The notes: a model not told the origin generated them from the sequence alone. 64,000 nucleotides of DNA from Saccharococcus thermophilus (GCF_011761475.1 NZ_JAASRS010000001.1:806001-870000), one strand, 5' to 3'; positions 25,766 to 35,668 are shown, counted from the stretch's first letter. A program made the numbers and translations.

Positions 25766-27322
25766 ATGGGTCAAATTATCATCTCCGCTTTGCTTGCCTT
25801 AGTTGTCGGTGCCGTTGTTGGCTTTTTTGTTCGCAAATCGATTGCAGAGGCGAAAATTGGCGGTGCACAAGCAGCCGCACAGCAGATTGTGGAAGAAGCA
25901 AAACGAGAAGCGGATGCCCTGAAAAAAGAAGCGCTTCTTGAAGCGAAAGATGAAATCCACAAACTTCGTATCGAGGTAGAACGTGAAATTCGCGATCGCA
26001 GAAGCGAGCTGCAAAAACAAGAAAATCGATTGCTTCAAAAAGAAGAAAATCTCGACCGCAAAGACGAAGCCCTCAATAAACGGGAGGCGCTTTTAGAGTC
26101 GAAAGAAGAAGCACTGAATGAAAGACAACAGCATATTGAACAGATGGAAAGCAAAGTGGAAGAACTTGTGCAACAGCAACAAAGCGAATTGGAACGAATT
26201 TCCGGTTTGACTCGTGAAGAAGCACGGCAAGTTATTTTGGAGCGTGTCGAAAAAGAATTGTCTCATGAAATTGCCGTGATGGTGAAAGAAGCCGAAACGC
26301 GTGCGAAAGAAGAGGCGGATAAGAAAGCGAAGGCCATTTTATCGCTGGCCATTCAGCGCTGCGCGGCGGACCATGTCGCGGAAACGACCGTATCTGTCGT
26401 CAATTTGCCAAACGATGAAATGAAAGGGCGGATCATCGGTCGCGAAGGCCGGAATATTCGTACGCTTGAAACGCTCACCGGCATCGATTTAATTATCGAT
26501 GATACGCCGGAAGCCGTCATTCTATCGGGGTTTGACCCAATCCGCCGCGAAACGGCCCGCATCGCATTAGACAAACTCGTTCAAGATGGGCGGATTCACC
26601 CGGCGCGGATCGAGGAAATGGTAGAAAAAGCGAGACGGGAAGTTGACGAGCACATTCGCGAAGTCGGCGAACAAACGACGTTCGAAGTGGGTGTCCACGG
26701 TTTGCATCCGGATTTAATCAAAATTCTAGGACGGTTGAAGTTCCGGACAAGCTACGGGCAAAACGTGCTGAAACATTCCGTCGAAGTGGCGTTTTTAGCG
26801 GGATTGATGGCCGCGGAGCTTGGAGAAGATGAAATGCTGGCGCGGCGTGCTGGTCTTTTGCACGATATAGGCAAGGCGATTGACCATGAAGTGGAAGGAA
26901 GCCATGTCGAAATCGGGGTCGAATTGGCGACAAAATACAAAGAACATCCAGTCGTCATTAACAGCATTGCTTCCCATCATGGTGATACGGAGCCGACTTC
27001 TGTCATTGCCGTACTTGTTGCCGCAGCGGACGCGCTTTCTGCGGCAAGACCGGGAGCTCGCAGCGAAACGCTTGAAAACTACATTCGTCGTCTTGAGAAA
27101 TTAGAGGAAATTGCGGAATCGTACGAAGGGGTAGAAAAATCATACGCCATCCAGGCGGGGCGCGAAGTGCGCATTATGGTGAAGCCGGATGTGATCGATG
27201 ATTTGGAAGCCCATCGGTTAGCGCGAGAAATCCGCAAGCGGATTGAAGAAGAGCTCGATTATCCAGGACATATTAAAGTGACTGTTATTCGCGAAACAAG
27301 AGCAGTAGAGTACGCAAAATAA
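25766..27322 (+). CDS. rny: Ribonuclease Y
   Basis: 518 residues. Membrane-tethered endoribonuclease that starts decay of many mRNAs. Single N-terminal membrane helix (about 3-22), long charged coiled coil (about 30-200), KH RNA-binding domain (about 205-270, [15 protein letters not shown]), and HD domain with catalytic H and D in [14 protein letters not shown] (near 365). Length matches B. subtilis RNase Y. ATG preceded by GAGGAGGTG. Its own long leader could permit autoregulation, as several RNases control their own 5' UTR. Confidence 0.96.
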   Translation: MGQIIISALLALVVGAVVGFFVRKSIAEAKIGGAQAAAQQIVEEAKREADALKKEALLEAKDEIHKLRIEVEREIRDRRSELQKQENRLLQKEENLDRKDEALNKREALLESKEEALNERQQHIEQMESKVEELVQQQQSELERISGLTREEARQVILERVEKELSHEIAVMVKEAETRAKEEADKKAKAILSLAIQRCAADHVAETTVSVVNLPNDEMKGRIIGREGRNIRTLETLTGIDLIIDDTPEAVILSGFDPIRRETARIALDKLVQDGRIHPARIEEMVEKARREVDEHIREVGEQTTFEVGVHGLHPDLIKILGRLKFRTSYGQNVLKHSVEVAFLAGLMAAELGEDEMLARRAGLLHDIGKAIDHEVEGSHVEIGVELATKYKEHPVVINSIASHHGDTEPTSVIAVLVAAADALSAARPGARSETLENYIRRLEKLEEIAESYEGVEKSYAIQAGREVRIMVKPDVIDDLEAHRLAREIRKRIEEELDYPGHIKVTVIRETRAVEYAK

Positions 27323-27353
27323 AGTGGCGAAATATTGCCACTTTATTTTTTTT
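27318..27353 (+). terminator. Intrinsic terminator after rny
   Basis: AATAAAGTGGC / GCCACTTTATT stem followed by T-run; partly overlaps the rny stop codon. Confidence 0.9.
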
Positions 27354-27407
27354 ATATTTTGTGCCAAACTTGAACTAGTTACATTTCAGCTTAGAAAGGG
27401 ATATATA

Positions 27408-28202
27408 ATGAGATTATTATTTATCGGCGATGTTGTCGGTTCACCAGGAAGAAAAATGGTAGAACAATATTTGCCAAAGCTAAAGGAGAAACATAAACCG
27501 AACATCATTATTTTAAATGGGGAAAATGCTGCGGGTGGAAAAGGAATTACCGAAAAAATTTACCGTACGTTTCTTGAACAAGGAATCCATGTTGTCACAC
27601 TTGGCAATCACGCATGGGATCAACGCGATATATTTGAATTTATTGACGATGCAAAGGCATTAGTGCGGCCGGCGAATTTTCCGGAAGGAGTTCCTGGCAA
27701 AGGGATCGTTTATATACAAATAGAGCACATGGAAGTGGCCGTCATTAATCTGCAAGGAAGAGTGTTTTTGCCGGCTATCGATTGCCCGTTCAAGAAAGCC
27801 GACGAGCTAATCGCAGAGGCGGCGCAGCGCACGCCAATTATTTTCGTTGATTTTCACGCGGAGGCAACGAGTGAAAAGCAAGCGATGGGCTGGTATTTGG
27901 ATGGAAGGGTTTCCGCCGTTGTCGGTACCCATACGCACGTGCAAACGGCTGATGCCCGTATTTTGCCAAAAGGAACGGCTTATATTACCGATGTTGGAAT
28001 GACCGGCCCATATGATGGCATTTTAGGAGTAGATCGCGAAGTGGTATTAAGAAAATTTTTAACATCATTACCTGTCCGCTTTGAAGTAAAAGAAGGAAGA
28101 AGCCAGTTGAATGCCGTGCTCATTGATGTGAACGTAAAAACAGGGCGGGCGAATAAAATTGAGCGGATTATCATCAATGATGACCATCCATATTTTGAAT
28201 AG
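27408..28202 (+). CDS. ymdB: Metallophosphoesterase YmdB (cyclic nucleotide phosphodiesterase)
   Basis: 264 residues. Calcineurin-like metal sites: FIGDVVGSPGR near residue 4, NGENAAGGKG, GNHAWDQ near residue 67, DFHAEATSEK and GTHTHVQTAD. In B. subtilis YmdB hydrolyses 2',3'-cyclic nucleotides and affects biofilm versus motility programmes; it also influences RNase Y-dependent RNA levels, consistent with its place behind rny. ATG 27408 with GAAAGGGATAT upstream is preferred over the far upstream in-frame start at 27324. Confidence 0.93.
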   Translation: MRLLFIGDVVGSPGRKMVEQYLPKLKEKHKPNIIILNGENAAGGKGITEKIYRTFLEQGIHVVTLGNHAWDQRDIFEFIDDAKALVRPANFPEGVPGKGIVYIQIEHMEVAVINLQGRVFLPAIDCPFKKADELIAEAAQRTPIIFVDFHAEATSEKQAMGWYLDGRVSAVVGTHTHVQTADARILPKGTAYITDVGMTGPYDGILGVDREVVLRKFLTSLPVRFEVKEGRSQLNAVLIDVNVKTGRANKIERIIINDDHPYFE

Positions 28203-28241
28203 TCTCCGTTTTAAAAATTTTTAAAAATATTTATTACCTCG

Positions 28242-28270
28242 GCAGGAATACTTGTCAAAACAGTGAATAT
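28242..28270 (+). promoter_or_regulatory. Sigma-H promoter of spoVS
   Basis: GCAGGAATA (28242-28250) fits the -35 consensus RNAGGAWWW and AGTGAATAT (28262-28270) fits the -10 consensus RNNGAATWW, with 11 bases between. spoVS is sigma-H dependent in B. subtilis. Confidence 0.85.
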
Positions 28271-28330
28271 AGTAACAATGAAATCATTTTTTTCGATAAA
28301 TTTCAGGAGGAAACGAGGGAGGAGCTAGAA

Positions 28331-28591
28331 ATGGAAATATTAAAAGTTTCAGCAAAGTCGAATCCTAACTCTGTAGCTGGTGCACTTGCCGGGGTATTGC
28401 GTGAGCGTGGGGCGGCGGAAATCCAGGCGATCGGTGCAGGTGCATTAAATCAAGCCGTCAAGGCAGTAGCTATCGCACGAGGGTTTGTGGCACCAAGCGG
28501 CATGGATCTCATTTGTATTCCTGCGTTTACAGATATTATTATTGACGGAGAAGAGCGCACGGCGATTAAATTAATTGTAGAACCTCGTTAA
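28331..28591 (+). CDS. spoVS: Stage V sporulation protein S
   Basis: 86 residues, nearly identical to the highly conserved SpoVS family, an Alba-like small nucleic-acid-binding fold. Starts MEILKVSAKSNPNSVAGALAGVL. In B. subtilis it is needed for coat and cortex formation and affects septation. Preceded by AGGAGGAAACGAGGGAGG-type purines and a sigma-H promoter; terminator follows. Confidence 0.97.
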   Translation: MEILKVSAKSNPNSVAGALAGVLRERGAAEIQAIGAGALNQAVKAVAIARGFVAPSGMDLICIPAFTDIIIDGEERTAIKLIVEPR

Positions 28592-28618
28592 TAGTGCAAA
28601 GCTTTGATGATAGAGGTA

Positions 28619-28662
28619 TAACCTGTTGGCGCCTTCATTTAGAAGGCAGGCAGGTTATTTTT
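28619..28662 (+). terminator. Intrinsic terminator after spoVS
   Basis: AACCTG/CAGGTT outer and GCCTTC/GAAGGC inner stems, followed by ATTTTT. Confidence 0.85.
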
Positions 28663-28683
28663 ACTTTATAAAGGAGGTGTAGA

Positions 28684-28896
28684 CCTGGTTGCTAAAATCG
28701 CTGTCGTGTACTGAACGATGGAAGGAATGGTGCACGACAGGCGCCGTCGCTGACAGCGAGCCACGGGGTGTCTTTCACAATAGGTGAATGACAAGGGGGA
28801 TTCCATTCCTGATGGAACTCGGTGAGAATCCGGGCGGTAAGCAGTTTGGCTGGTTCCATCGCGATGAGTCGATTTTTATAGATTTTAGTAACCAGG
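28684..28896 (+). ncRNA. 213-nt closed, multi-hairpin leader upstream of the dipeptidase gene
   Basis: The ends are complementary over 16 bp: CCTGGTTGCTAAAATC (28684-28699) and GATTTTAGTAACCAGG (28881-28896), with one G-U pair. Inside are CTGTCGTG(28701)/CACGACAG(28733), TCGCT(28747)/AGCGA(28755), TGTC-TTCAC(28769)/GTGAA-GACA(28784) and GGATTC(28798)/GAATCC(28826). Alternative 8-bp pairings exist: AGGAATGG(28723)/CCATTCCT(28803) and GATGGAAC(28811)/GTTCCATC(28853). The 3' strand of the terminal stem ends next to the AGGATAGG site of the following gene. A GGTGAGAATCC segment faintly recalls cobalamin riboswitches, but the B12 box is absent. Identity unknown. Confidence 0.6.
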
Positions 28897-28902
28897 ATAG
28901 GT

Positions 28903-29820
28903 ATGATTTTCGATGCGCATTGTGACGTGCTAATGAAGTTATGGATCGATCGCTCGTTATCGTTCGAAGATGGCAAGTCGCTTCACGTCACCTTACCGGC
29001 ACTGAAAGAGGCCAAGGTCAAAGTGCAGTGTTTTGCCATTTACATACCAGAAACGGTTCCGGAAGAAGCGCAGTTTACCGTTGCGCTGGAAATGGTCGAT
29101 ATTTTTTTTGAACAAGTTATCGGTCGGTTTCCAACGATGAAATTTGTCCGTTCGAAACGCGACATTGACGCGTTGGGAGAAAATGAGACCGGGGCAATGC
29201 TGACGCTCGAAGGATGCGATGTTATTGGGACAAGCATGGTTAAATTAAAAACCTTGCTGCGTCTCGGGGTTTCGTCTGTCGGGCTGACGTGGAACTGGTC
29301 CAATGCCGTAGCGGACGGGGCCTGGGAACAGCGTGGGGCAGGGCTGACCGCATTCGGAAAACAGGTCGTCGAGCAGCTGAATGCCGCAAAACGCTGGGTC
29401 GACGTGTCCCATTTATCGGAAAAAGCGTTTTGGGATGTGCTGGAAATCGCGCGTTTTCCGATTGCCTCTCATTCGAATACATATCGCTTTTGTCCGCATC
29501 CGCGCAACTTGCGTGATGAGCAAATTAAGGCGCTTATTGCAAAAGATGGCATGATCGGCATTAACTTTGTTCCGTATTTTTTAACAAAAGAAAAAGCTTC
29601 GATCACTGATGTGCTTCGCCATTTAGAACATGTGTGTTCACTCGGGGGGGCAAGAAACGTTGGATTCGGCTCGGATTTTGATGGAATCGAGGAAACGGTC
29701 AGCGGGCTCGATACGGTGCGCGACTACGCCAACCTAGTCAATGAGCTGCAGAAACATTATTCCGAAGAGGAAGTAGAGCGGTTTTTATTCCGCAATTTCT
29801 ATGACCATTTGCCACAGTGA
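28903..29820 (+). CDS. Membrane (renal-type) dipeptidase, M19 family
   Basis: 305 residues. Zinc ligands are in FDAHCDVLMKL (HxD at residues 5-7), TLEGCD (E), the SHSN segment and VDVSHLSEKAFWDV. The signature also contains GLTWNWSNAVADG and GFGSDFDGIE. No signal peptide, so it acts in the cytoplasm, probably on small dipeptides. It follows spoVS, where B. subtilis has tdh-kbl. The start ATG follows AGGATAGG, which abuts the terminal helix of the structured leader. Confidence 0.9.
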   Translation: MIFDAHCDVLMKLWIDRSLSFEDGKSLHVTLPALKEAKVKVQCFAIYIPETVPEEAQFTVALEMVDIFFEQVIGRFPTMKFVRSKRDIDALGENETGAMLTLEGCDVIGTSMVKLKTLLRLGVSSVGLTWNWSNAVADGAWEQRGAGLTAFGKQVVEQLNAAKRWVDVSHLSEKAFWDVLEIARFPIASHSNTYRFCPHPRNLRDEQIKALIAKDGMIGINFVPYFLTKEKASITDVLRHLEHVCSLGGARNVGFGSDFDGIEETVSGLDTVRDYANLVNELQKHYSEEEVERFLFRNFYDHLPQ

Positions 29821-29975
29821 TCGATTGCGGCGGAAATGGTTGAAACATTGGGACGCATGGATCTGGGAAAGGTGTTAAAACGAAAATCATTTATCTGAAA
29901 AGTCTAGTGATTTTGTTGGAAAAGTGCTACACTTATAATTGTAATTTTTTGACCGAACTTAAAGGGGTGTAGGAA

Positions 29976-31712
29976 ATGATTCATCAACTTTCATGGAAAG
30001 TTGGAGGACAGCAGGGAGAAGGGATCGAAAGTACCGGGGAAATCTTCTCCATTGCGCTAAACCGTCTTGGTTATTATTTATATGGATATCGTCATTTTTC
30101 TTCACGGATTAAAGGGGGGCATACGAACAACAAAATTCGTGTCAGTACGACACCGGTTCGCTCGATTGCTGATGATCTTGATATATTAGTAGCGTTTGAC
30201 CAGGAGTCGATTGATTTTAACTTTCATGAGCTCCGCGACGGCGGAATTGTCATTGCTGATGCGAAGTTTAACCCGACGATTCCGGAAAGCGAGGGCGTTA
30301 CGCTATATGCCGTTCCGTTTACTGATATTGCGACCAATTTAGGAACATCGTTGATGAAAAACATGGTCGCTGTTGGCGCTTCCAGCGCAGTTCTTGACCT
30401 TGATATCAACGTATTTCAAGAAGTAGTACAAGAAATTTTTGGCCGAAAAGGTCAGCAGGTCGTAGACAAGAACATGGAAGCAATTCGAGCAGGCGCTCAA
30501 TATATGAAGGAACAGCTCGGCGATCGCATGCAAACAATGAAACTGGCAAAAGCAGATGGCAAAAAGCGGATGTTTATGATCGGAAACGATGCGATTGCCT
30601 TAGGTGCGCTAGCTGGCGGTGCGCGGTTTATGGCGGCCTATCCGATTACGCCGGCATCGGAAATTATGGAATATTTAATTAAAAAACTTCCGGAACTAGG
30701 AGGAGCTGTCATTCAAACGGAAGATGAAATCGCCGCATGTACGATGGCGATTGGTGCAAACTATGCCGGCGCGCGGGCGTTTACAGCATCTGCAGGTCCT
30801 GGCCTTTCCTTGATGATGGAGTCGATCGGGCTTGCCGGAATGACAGAAACGCCGCTTGTCATCGTTGATACGCAGCGCGGCGGACCAAGTACAGGATTGC
30901 CGACAAAGCAGGAGCAATCGGACTTATTGGCGATGATTTACGGAACACACGGTGAAATTCCAAAAATCGTCATGGCGCCAAGTACGGTCGAAGAAGCGTT
31001 TTACGATATGATCGAAGCGTTTAACCTTGCCGAAGAATATCAATGTCCGGTCATCTTCTTGTCTGATTTGCAGCTGTCGCTTGGCAAACAGACGGTTGAG
31101 CCTTTAGAATACGATAAAATTGAAATCCGCCGCGGCAAACTCGTTACCGGTGAACTGCCGCCGCTAGAGAAAAAAGATGATTTTAAACGTTATGAAATTA
31201 CCGAAGATGGCATTTCACCGCGCGTGCTTCCGGGAGTGCCAAACGGCATCCATCATGTCACCGGCGTCGAGCATGCGGAGTCAGGAAGACCGTCCGAGGT
31301 AGCGGGAAACCGCAAGGCACAGATGGAAAAACGCTTACGCAAACTAAAACATATCCAATTTAAGACGCCAGTGCATAAAAACGTCAAACACGAAGAAGCC
31401 GATTTATTAATCGTCGGTTTTCTCTCGACGCGCGGCGCGATCGAGGAAGCGATCGAGCGTCTTGAACAAGACGGCGTGAAAGTCAACCATGCGCACATTC
31501 GTCTTCTCCATCCGTTCCCGACAGAGGAAGTACTGCCGCTTGTCGAAGCAGCGAAAAAAGTCGTTGTTGTCGAGCAAAACGCGACAGGCCAGCTTGCCAA
31601 CATCCTCAAAATGAATGTCGGACACGCGGAGAAAATGGTGAGCGTTTTGAAATACGACGGGAATCCATTCTTGCCGAATGAAGTTTATACAAAATGCAAG
31701 GAGTTGTTATAA
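29976..31712 (+). CDS. korA: 2-oxoacid:ferredoxin oxidoreductase, fused gamma-alpha subunit
   Basis: 578 residues. N-terminal gamma domain (about 1-185, GGQQGEGIESTGEIFSIAL) fused to the alpha pyrimidine-binding domain (about 200-430, AYPITPASEIMEYLIK) and a transketolase C-terminal-like domain (about 470-578). With KorB it oxidatively decarboxylates a 2-oxoacid (2-oxoglutarate in characterised relatives) to an acyl-CoA and reduces ferredoxin. No ferredoxin domain is included. Overlap with korB upstream region shows an operon. The 2-oxoglutarate specificity is inferred from similarity. Confidence 0.9.
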   Translation: MIHQLSWKVGGQQGEGIESTGEIFSIALNRLGYYLYGYRHFSSRIKGGHTNNKIRVSTTPVRSIADDLDILVAFDQESIDFNFHELRDGGIVIADAKFNPTIPESEGVTLYAVPFTDIATNLGTSLMKNMVAVGASSAVLDLDINVFQEVVQEIFGRKGQQVVDKNMEAIRAGAQYMKEQLGDRMQTMKLAKADGKKRMFMIGNDAIALGALAGGARFMAAYPITPASEIMEYLIKKLPELGGAVIQTEDEIAACTMAIGANYAGARAFTASAGPGLSLMMESIGLAGMTETPLVIVDTQRGGPSTGLPTKQEQSDLLAMIYGTHGEIPKIVMAPSTVEEAFYDMIEAFNLAEEYQCPVIFLSDLQLSLGKQTVEPLEYDKIEIRRGKLVTGELPPLEKKDDFKRYEITEDGISPRVLPGVPNGIHHVTGVEHAESGRPSEVAGNRKAQMEKRLRKLKHIQFKTPVHKNVKHEEADLLIVGFLSTRGAIEEAIERLEQDGVKVNHAHIRLLHPFPTEEVLPLVEAAKKVVVVEQNATGQLANILKMNVGHAEKMVSVLKYDGNPFLPNEVYTKCKELL

Positions 31713-31714
31713 AC

Positions 31715-32581
31715 ATGGCAACATTTAAAGATTTTCGTAACGATGTAAAACCAAACTGGTGTCCAGGTTGTGGCGATTTTTCCGTACAAGCCGCCATTCA
31801 GCGCGCCGCTGCAAACGTCGGGCTTGAGCCGCATCAGCTCGCCGTCATTTCCGGAATCGGCTGCTCTGGGCGCATTTCCGGGTACATTCATTCGTACGGC
31901 TTTCACGGCACCCACGGCCGCGCGTTGCCGCTTGCCCAAGGAGTGAAAATGGCCAACCGCGATCTAACGGTTATTGCCGCTGGCGGTGACGGCGACGGAT
32001 TTGCGATCGGCATGGGCCATACCATTCATGCGATCCGCCGCAATATTGACATCACGTATATTGTGATGGACAACCAAATTTACGGCTTGACAAAAGGACA
32101 AACATCGCCGCGCAGCGATGTCGGCTTTAAAACGAAAAGCACTCCGCAAGGCTCGGTCGAACCGGCCCTTTCGATTATGGAAATCGCGTTAAGCGCCGGT
32201 GCAACCTTTGTGGCACAAAGCTTTTCAAGCGATTTGAAAGAGCTGACAAGCTTAATTGAAGAAGGAATCAAACATAAAGGATTTTCGCTTATTAACGTGT
32301 TCAGTCCGTGTGTAACGTATAACAAGGTAAACACATACGACTGGTTTAAAGAACATCTGGTGAAAGTAAGCGACATTGAAGGATATGACCCGTCCGACCG
32401 CGCCATGGCGATGCAAACGGTGATGAAATATAAAGGACTAGTAACGGGGCTCATTTATCAAAATAAGGAACAAAAATCGTATCAAGAACTGCTTCACGGT
32501 TATAGCGAAACACCGCTTGCCGAAGCAGACTTGAAATTAAGCAAAGAAAAATTCGATGAATTAGTTTCTGAATTTATGTGA
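31715..32581 (+). CDS. korB: 2-oxoacid:ferredoxin oxidoreductase beta subunit
   Basis: 288 residues, TPP-binding subunit. Fe-S ligand cysteines are in WCPGCGDFS (residues 15-23) and GIGCSGR; the TPP motif is GGDGDGFAIGMGH followed by an N at MDNQIYGLTKGQ. ATG at 31715 is chosen over 31694: AAGGAG lies 11 bases upstream and the protein starts MATFKDFRNDVKPNWCPGCG like relatives. It begins 3 bases after the korA stop. Confidence 0.92.
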   Translation: MATFKDFRNDVKPNWCPGCGDFSVQAAIQRAAANVGLEPHQLAVISGIGCSGRISGYIHSYGFHGTHGRALPLAQGVKMANRDLTVIAAGGDGDGFAIGMGHTIHAIRRNIDITYIVMDNQIYGLTKGQTSPRSDVGFKTKSTPQGSVEPALSIMEIALSAGATFVAQSFSSDLKELTSLIEEGIKHKGFSLINVFSPCVTYNKVNTYDWFKEHLVKVSDIEGYDPSDRAMAMQTVMKYKGLVTGLIYQNKEQKSYQELLHGYSETPLAEADLKLSKEKFDELVSEFM

Positions 32582-32587
32582 TTTGGA

Positions 32588-32633
32588 AATGATTCACTCC
32601 CAATTAGGTATTGCCTAGTTGGGAGTCATTTTG
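32588..32633 (+). terminator. Intrinsic terminator after korB
   Basis: AATGA/TCATT and CTCCCAATTAGG/CCTAGTTGGGAG stem, followed by TTTTG. Confidence 0.85.
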
Positions 32634-32767
32634 TTATGATAGCATGTTCCGTATGAAAGGGAACAAGAAAAGTATTGTTTAAATTTGTTCTCAATTATAT
32701 ACTATGATAATGTGTATGATGTGAAGAACATCATGTTTTTTGCAGTTTTTATAGAAAGGAGATCATT

Positions 32768-34339
32768 ATGAACGAAAAACAACGTTTAGAACAAACAGGA
32801 CAAATTCAAACATCTGACCATCCAACGGACAAAAAATCCGCATTGGATGCGCTAAAGAAAAAAACAAGCAAGGATTACGAAAAATATTTTTCGAGTGTGT
32901 TTATTCCGCCTAACTTAAAAGAAGCGAAAAAACGCGGAAAAGAAGAAGTAAAATATGTTAAAGACTTCACCATACCAGAACAATTCCGCGGCATGGGCGA
33001 AGGCCGCAAGTTTTATATTCGCACGTACGGCTGTCAAATGAACGAACATGACACCGAAGTCATGGCAGGAATTTTTATGACGCTTGGATATGAGCCGACC
33101 GACCGTCCGGAAGATGCGAATGTCATTTTATTGAATACGTGCGCGATTCGCGAAAACGCGGAAAACAAAGTGTTCGGCGAGATCGGCCACTTAAAGCAGC
33201 TCAAGCAAAACAATCCGGATTTGCTTCTTGGCGTATGCGGCTGTATGTCGCAAGAAGAATCGGTCGTCAATAAAATTTTGAAACAATATCAATACGTTGA
33301 CATGATTTTCGGAACGCATAACATTCATCGCCTGCCATACATTTTGCATGAAGCATATATGTCGAAAGAAATGGTTGTCGAAGTATGGTCGAAAGAAGGC
33401 GATGTCATTGAAAATCTTCCGAAAGCGCGCAAAGGCAACATTAAAGCATGGGTGAACATTATGTACGGTTGCGATAAGTTCTGCACGTACTGTATCGTTC
33501 CATATACGCGCGGAAAAGAACGAAGCCGCCGCCCAGAAGACATTATCCAAGAAGTGCGCCATCTCGCCGCCCAAGGCTATAAGGAAATCACCCTTCTCGG
33601 CCAAAACGTCAACGCCTACGGTAAAGATTTCACCGATATGAAATATGGCCTTGGTGATTTGATGGACGAACTTCGCAAAATCGATATTGCGCGCATCCGC
33701 TTTACCACAAGCCATCCGCGCGATTTTGACGATCGTTTAATCGAAGTGCTCGCCAAACGCGGCAATTTAGTCGAACATATTCATTTGCCGGTGCAATCAG
33801 GCAGCACGGAAATATTGAAATTAATGGGCCGGAAATATACGCGCGAGGAATATTTAGAGCTTGTCCGCAAAATTAAAGCAGCGATTCCAGACGTTGCGTT
33901 AACAACCGATATTATTGTCGGCTTCCCGAACGAGACGGAAGAGCAATTTGAAGAAACACTGTCGCTCTACCGCGAAGTCGAGTTTGATTCCGCCTACACA
34001 TTTATTTATTCGCCGCGCGAAGGCACACCGGCAGCGAAAATGGTTGACAACGTGCCGATGGAAGTGAAAAAAGAGCGGCTGCAGCGGCTAAACGCGCTGG
34101 TCAATGAAATTTCGGCGCGGAAAATGAAGGAATACGAAGGAAAAGTTGTTGAAGTATTAGTCGAAGGCGAAAGCAAAAACAACCCGAATGTCCTCGCCGG
34201 ATATACGCGGAAAAACAAGCTTGTCAACTTCATCGGTCCGAAATCGGCGATTGGCAAACTTGTCAAAGTGCGGATTACCGAAGCGAAAACATGGACATTA
34301 AACGGGGAAATGGTAGAAGAAGCGATCGAGGTGAAATAA
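32768..34339 (+). CDS. miaB: tRNA-2-methylthio-N6-dimethylallyladenosine synthase
   Basis: 523 residues. Radical-SAM methylthiotransferase acting on A37 of tRNAs. UPF0004 domain (about 75-190, [13 protein letters not shown]), radical-SAM cysteines C235, C239, C242 ([12 protein letters not shown]), C-terminal TRAM domain (about 450-515). The first 70 residues form a charged extension found in Bacillus MiaB. ATG after GAAAGGAGAT. Followed by ymcA 1 base later, as in B. subtilis. Confidence 0.95.
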   Translation: MNEKQRLEQTGQIQTSDHPTDKKSALDALKKKTSKDYEKYFSSVFIPPNLKEAKKRGKEEVKYVKDFTIPEQFRGMGEGRKFYIRTYGCQMNEHDTEVMAGIFMTLGYEPTDRPEDANVILLNTCAIRENAENKVFGEIGHLKQLKQNNPDLLLGVCGCMSQEESVVNKILKQYQYVDMIFGTHNIHRLPYILHEAYMSKEMVVEVWSKEGDVIENLPKARKGNIKAWVNIMYGCDKFCTYCIVPYTRGKERSRRPEDIIQEVRHLAAQGYKEITLLGQNVNAYGKDFTDMKYGLGDLMDELRKIDIARIRFTTSHPRDFDDRLIEVLAKRGNLVEHIHLPVQSGSTEILKLMGRKYTREEYLELVRKIKAAIPDVALTTDIIVGFPNETEEQFEETLSLYREVEFDSAYTFIYSPREGTPAAKMVDNVPMEVKKERLQRLNALVNEISARKMKEYEGKVVEVLVEGESKNNPNVLAGYTRKNKLVNFIGPKSAIGKLVKVRITEAKTWTLNGEMVEEAIEVK

Positions 34340-34340
34340 G

Positions 34341-34778
34341 ATGGCAAAGTATACACGCGATGACATTTTAGCGCAAGCGAAACAATTGGCGAAAATGATT
34401 GCCGAAACCGAGGAAGTCGACTTTTTTAAGCGCGCTGAAGAAAAGATCCATCAAAACGAAAAAGTGCGCACGATGATTGAACAAATTAAATCATTGCAAA
34501 AACAAGCTGTCAACTTAAAACACTATGGAAAATATGAAGCGCTGAAAAAAGTAGAAGCACAAATCGATGCGATTTATGAAGAGCTTTCACAAATTCCAAT
34601 TGTTAGCGAGTTTCAACAGTCGCAAACGGAAGTGAACGACCTGCTGCAACTCGTCGCTTCTACCATCTCCAATACGGTGACCGATGAGATTATCGCTTCT
34701 ACTGGCGGCGACGTATTGCGCGGCGAGACAGGTGCGCAAATACGCTATAGCGGAAACGGCGGCTGCGGCTGCCATTAA
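34341..34778 (+). CDS. ymcA: RicA (YmcA), RNase Y accessory protein
   Basis: 145 residues. Helical protein, part of the RicA-RicF-RicT (Y-complex) that binds RNase Y and carries Fe-S clusters; needed for sporulation, competence and biofilm control in B. subtilis. The C-terminal CGCH ending in GNGGCGCH is the cluster-ligand tail. Starts 1 base after the miaB stop, so the genes are co-translated. Confidence 0.93.
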   Translation: MAKYTRDDILAQAKQLAKMIAETEEVDFFKRAEEKIHQNEKVRTMIEQIKSLQKQAVNLKHYGKYEALKKVEAQIDAIYEELSQIPIVSEFQQSQTEVNDLLQLVASTISNTVTDEIIASTGGDVLRGETGAQIRYSGNGGCGCH

Positions 34779-34788
34779 CCAATGACGA

Positions 34789-34821
34789 GACGTCCTTCAT
34801 GAGGAAGGGCGTCTTTTTTTA
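34789..34821 (+). terminator. Intrinsic terminator after ymcA
   Basis: GACG-CCTTC / GAAGG-CGTC stem followed by seven T. Confidence 0.9.
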
Positions 34822-34857
34822 TGGCCGAAAAAGTAGGCACATCCGACGGAAATCCTG

Positions 34858-34926
34858 CATACAATGGAACTATACGGAATGATTGATAAACTTATGTGCA
34901 CATTAGGCGAAATCATGCATAGGATG
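34858..34926 (+). promoter_or_regulatory. cotE promoters: sigma-E and sigma-K type
   Basis: CATACAAT (34858-34865) is a perfect sigma-E -10. CATAGGATG (34918-34926) with AC 16 bases upstream (34900-34901) resembles the sigma-K pattern AC-N16/17-CATANNNTA with one deviation. The order P1 (sigma-E), P2 (sigma-K) matches B. subtilis cotE. Confidence 0.7.
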
Positions 34927-34958
34927 AAATGAAGATTCATTTGAGGAGGGTTTCTTAT

Positions 34959-35519
34959 ATGTCTGAACACAGAGAAACAGAATACAGAGAAATTATTACA
35001 AAAGCGGTTGTCGGGAAAGGACGTAAATTTACGCAGTCCACACACACGATAACGGCGCCAAATCGTCCGTCAAGCATTTTAGGGTGCTGGATTATTAACC
35101 ATCGTTACGATGCGAAAAAAAGTGACAGGACAGTAGAAATCCATGGGCACTATGACGTTAACGTTTGGTATTCGTACAACAACAATACAAAAACAGAAGT
35201 TGTTACAGAAACAGTACCCTATACCGATGTGGTGAGATTAAAATACCGCGACGATGATGACATTATTAGTGATGATACAGACATTATCGTCCGTGTCATT
35301 CAGCAGCCAAACTGCCTAGAATGCACCATTTCGCCAAACGGCAATAAAATCGTCGTCGACGTAGAGCGGGAATTTATCGCTGAAGTCATTGGCGAAACGA
35401 AAGTATGCGTGGCGGTCAATCCAGAAGGCTGCAGCAGCGAAGATGATTTCGAGGAAGACGATTTGGATGAAGAATTAGAAGATTTAAGCCCAGATTTATT
35501 GCTTGGCGATGAAGAGTAA
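34959..35519 (+). CDS. cotE: Spore coat morphogenetic protein CotE
   Basis: 186 residues, outer-coat assembly protein, mother-cell expressed. Starts [21 protein letters not shown] and has the conserved central beta-rich region; residues about 160-186 are strongly acidic, as in other CotE proteins. ATG 34959 follows GAGGAGGG; an in-frame ATG at 34929 has no site. Length near B. subtilis CotE (181). Confidence 0.95.
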   Translation: MSEHRETEYREIITKAVVGKGRKFTQSTHTITAPNRPSSILGCWIINHRYDAKKSDRTVEIHGHYDVNVWYSYNNNTKTEVVTETVPYTDVVRLKYRDDDDIISDDTDIIVRVIQQPNCLECTISPNGNKIVVDVEREFIAEVIGETKVCVAVNPEGCSSEDDFEEDDLDEELEDLSPDLLLGDEE

Positions 35520-35549
35520 AACTAGGAAGGAAGATCTTCCTAGTTTTTT
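35519..35549 (+). terminator. Intrinsic terminator after cotE
   Basis: AACTAGGAAG / CTTCCTAGTT stem, T-run follows. Confidence 0.9.
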
Positions 35550-35668
35550 CTTTTGGGTTGAAAAGCAATAGAATATAACTTGCCATTGTTCAGCACGACC
35601 TAATGGGAATTTTTTGTATCAAAATTTACGTTATATTTAGTATTTTTTTATAAATATTATTCGAAAGA

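Noticed and set aside
28679-28786. 32-codon frame starting TTG after AAAGGAGG in the dipeptidase leader (MLKSLSCTERWKEW...)
   Set aside because: The interval is explained better by extensive base pairing. The spacing from the ribosome-binding site (11) is long and the peptide resembles nothing known; a leader peptide cannot be excluded.
28813-28840. GGTGAGAATCCGGGCGG segment resembling a cobalamin riboswitch core
   Set aside because: The diagnostic B12 box (AGCCAGGAGACC-like) is absent and the downstream gene has no cobalamin link.
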